NCBI GenBank assembly: GCA_964430375.1
Contig: CAYSEZ010000007.1
Span: 1-24,500, forward strand
From: HGM10836 sp964430375
GTDB taxonomy: Bacteria > Bacillota_I > Bacilli_A > RF39 > UBA660
Reading direction: 5' to 3'
DNA: 24,500 bases
This document shows, in pieces, positions 23,510-24,500 of this stretch. The first letter of the stretch is position 1. Every line of letters begins with the position of its first letter. The position numbers and the translations under genes are program-made. The notes under the pieces were generated by a model, which had not been told where the DNA came from, ran no database searches, and saw only the letters and a program-made list of their open reading frames with translations.

Positions 23510-24457
23510 TCATTTATGACAATTATTATTTAAATTTTCTATTTCTTTGATAGAAAGATTAGTTGCTTTGGATATTTTGTTAATATCTATACCTATAGAA
23601 AGTAAAGATTTTGCTGTCTTTAATTTTTCTTCTTTTAGTAGTCTTTCTGACCTTTTTCTTTCTTTTTCTAGTACTTTTAAACTCTTTTTTGGAGTTGGTA
23701 AGTCTTCTGGCATAGTTCCACCGTGATCTTTTATAAATTTTCTTATATCTCTTGCAATATCATAATGAGTAAAAATTGCATTATCTTCCCCTTTTATATT
23801 ATCATTTTTTAATTTTGCTTCAGTTTGGGTTATTCTAAATAAATTAGATGCAAGTTCCTCACTTCCCATATTATCAAGGATATCTTCTCTATATCCTAAG
23901 CCCTTTCTTTTAGCAATATCATTAGCAGTTTCTCCTCCATAAAGACCTCTGTAACCTGCGTTTGTAAAGCGTTCAAAGTCTCTTACTCCTCTTAAACTTG
24001 CTTCTTTGTTTAAATCTCTATTACCTTTTTTTATTAAACCTCTTTGATAAAATCTTTTATCAGTTTCTGATAATTTTTCATATTCCATTTCAGTAAGTTC
24101 CATTTTTCTTGTTTGCACTGCAAAGTATGTTTGAGCAAGTGCAATTACTTCTTTTCTTGGATCTCCATTTTGTGCGATTAAGTAACAAGCATATCTAGAT
24201 AGTTTGTAATCTGTTATTTTTCTTTTAGAATCACCTGTTGTGACCATTTTGCCAACGTTGGCAAAATGGTCATTAGAATCATAGCCGCTCTTTTCACAAG
24301 CAATTTTTGCTCTATTTATTGTTTCTTCAAATCTCCTCCATTGTTTATATTCAAGTACTTTTTGTAGTTCTCTTGCATACCAATATTCATTTCCTTCTGA
24401 ATCTATATGTTTTATACTTTCAAATATTTCATTAGTTATAATTAATTCTTTTGTCAT
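23510..24457 (-). CDS. dinD: DinD-like DNA-damage-inducible protein
   Basis: A 315-residue protein. Residues 1-120 form a BRO-N-like domain (Y-W-Y-A-R-E-L-Q-K-V-L-E-Y near 26-38, then D-H-F-A-N-V-G-K-M-V at 63-72, L-S-R-Y-A-C-Y-L-I-A-Q-N-G-D-P-R-K at about 86-102). The middle (R-D-F-E-R-F...G-Y-R-G-L-Y-G-G-E-T) and C-terminal part match DinD, an SOS-induced protein that in E. coli inhibits RecA filament activity. The C-terminal 35 residues (L-L-S-I-G-I-D-I-N-K-I-S-K-A-T-N-L-S) look like a small helix-turn-helix extension. The ATG follows GGAGG at 8 bases. Codon use resembles the neighbours except in the palindromic stretch at 24241-24272. I see no LexA box in the 40 bases available upstream. 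Confidence 0.87.
   Translation of the reverse strand: MTKELIITNEIFESIKHIDSEGNEYWYARELQKVLEYKQWRRFEETINRAKIACEKSGYDSNDHFANVGKMVTTGDSKRKITDYKLSRYACYLIAQNGDPRKEVIALAQTYFAVQTRKMELTEMEYEKLSETDKRFYQRGLIKKGNRDLNKEASLRGVRDFERFTNAGYRGLYGGETANDIAKRKGLGYREDILDNMGSEELASNLFRITQTEAKLKNDNIKGEDNAIFTHYDIARDIRKFIKDHGGTMPEDLPTPKKSLKVLEKERKRSERLLKEEKLKTAKSLLSIGIDINKISKATNLSIKEIENLNNNCHK
23518..23542. repeat. Short direct repeat, downstream copy (3' end of dinD)
   Basis: 25 bases beginning GACAATTATTATTTAAATTT. It is the same as 24475-24500 apart from one T insertion/deletion. It covers the last dinD codons (I-E-N-L-N-N-N-C). Confidence 0.9.
24241..24272. repeat. Perfect 32-bp palindrome inside dinD
   Basis: The left half is TGACCATTTTGCCAAC and the right half is its exact reverse complement, with no spacer. 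It lies in the dinD frame over residues 62-73 and encodes the conserved D-H-F-A-N-V-G-K-M-V segment. It uses C-ending codons (GAC, GCC, AAC, GGC, GTC) in a gene that otherwise prefers A/T-ending ones, so the nucleotide sequence itself appears to be constrained. Confidence 0.95.
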
Positions 24458-24474
24458 ATTTAATTCCTCCTTTA

Positions 24475-24500
24475 GACAATTATTATTTTAAATTTTCTAT
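24475..24500. repeat. Short direct repeat, upstream copy (before dinD)
   Basis: 26 bases beginning GACAATTATTATTTTAAATT and touching the right window edge, so the repeat may continue beyond it. It matches 23518-23542 with one extra T. Confidence 0.9.
24483..24500 (-). CDS. Possible C-terminal end of a second dinD-like gene
   Basis: On the minus strand, reading in from the right edge, ATA-GAA-AAT-TTA-AAA-TAA encodes I-E-N-L-K and a stop, matching the I-E-N-L-N near the end of dinD at both DNA and protein level. This suggests that the gene upstream of dinD, mostly outside the window, is a paralogue or shares its C-terminal extension. Only five codons are visible. Confidence 0.35.
   Translation of the reverse strand: MENLK

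Noticed and set aside
1..24500. Mollicutes-type code with TGA read as tryptophan
   Set aside because: Trp is encoded by TGG throughout (for example in the metallopeptidase start, VirD4 and dinD), and TGA ends dinD and the VirB4 N-terminal gene at sensible family lengths.

Overview
The window is very AT-rich (about a quarter G+C by eye), uses the standard genetic code (Trp is TGG, and TGA stops dinD and the VirB4 N-terminal gene), and has GGAGG or GGTGAT ribosome-binding sites. The gene content (TypA, UPF0154, DUF1540, DUF421, MntP, a Mycoplasma-ICE-like type IV secretion set) suggests a low-GC Bacilli or Mollicutes-related bacterium, probably an uncultured host-associated lineage. This placement is an inference from gene content and composition only.

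Layout. 1-52 holds the first codons of a D12-class DNA adenine methylase (minus strand). 249-2223 is a plus-strand pair: a DUF368/PopT-type membrane protein and a putative HExxH metallopeptidase. They converge on a bidirectional terminator with a minus-strand set: DUF308 membrane protein, lipoprotein, DUF421 protein and transketolase. 6065-9373 (minus) holds a membrane-anchored transglutaminase-like protein, a UPF0154 protein, a tiny Cys-rich DUF1540 protein and two overlapping cysteine-desulfurase-family genes. 9429-20334 (minus) is an 11-kb type IV secretion/conjugation-like locus: VirD4 coupling ATPase, VirB4 split into two genes, a PrgI/VirB3-like protein, two large VirB6-like proteins each preceded by a small VirB2-like pilin, and a third pilin in front. 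20508-20930 (plus) is a membrane-anchored thioredoxin-like protein. 20950-23357 (minus) holds mntP and typA. 23510-24457 is a dinD-family gene containing a perfect 32-bp palindrome and flanked by a short direct repeat.

How the genes work together. The type IV genes would form an energised inner-membrane channel (VirD4, VirB4, VirB3, VirB6) plus small two-helix pilins. No relaxase, integrase, peptidoglycan hydrolase, VirB8-like protein or attachment site is visible, and the locus sits directly among housekeeping genes. It therefore does not look like an ordinary conjugative element, at least within this window. The locus starts with a pilin gene closed by its own terminator, and a second promoter overlaps that terminator, which suggests separate pilin expression. 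All three pilins keep one Cys before and one after the two-helix hairpin, and a CxxC thioredoxin-like protein is divergently transcribed next to them.

The most unusual gene pair is the two desulfurase-family genes. One keeps the PLP lysine and the catalytic cysteine but lacks the HSLG and RSGT loops. The other keeps exactly those two loops and has lost the lysine and the whole C-terminal domain. Because in this family the RSGT threonine is contributed across the dimer interface, they look like the two halves of an obligate heterodimer.
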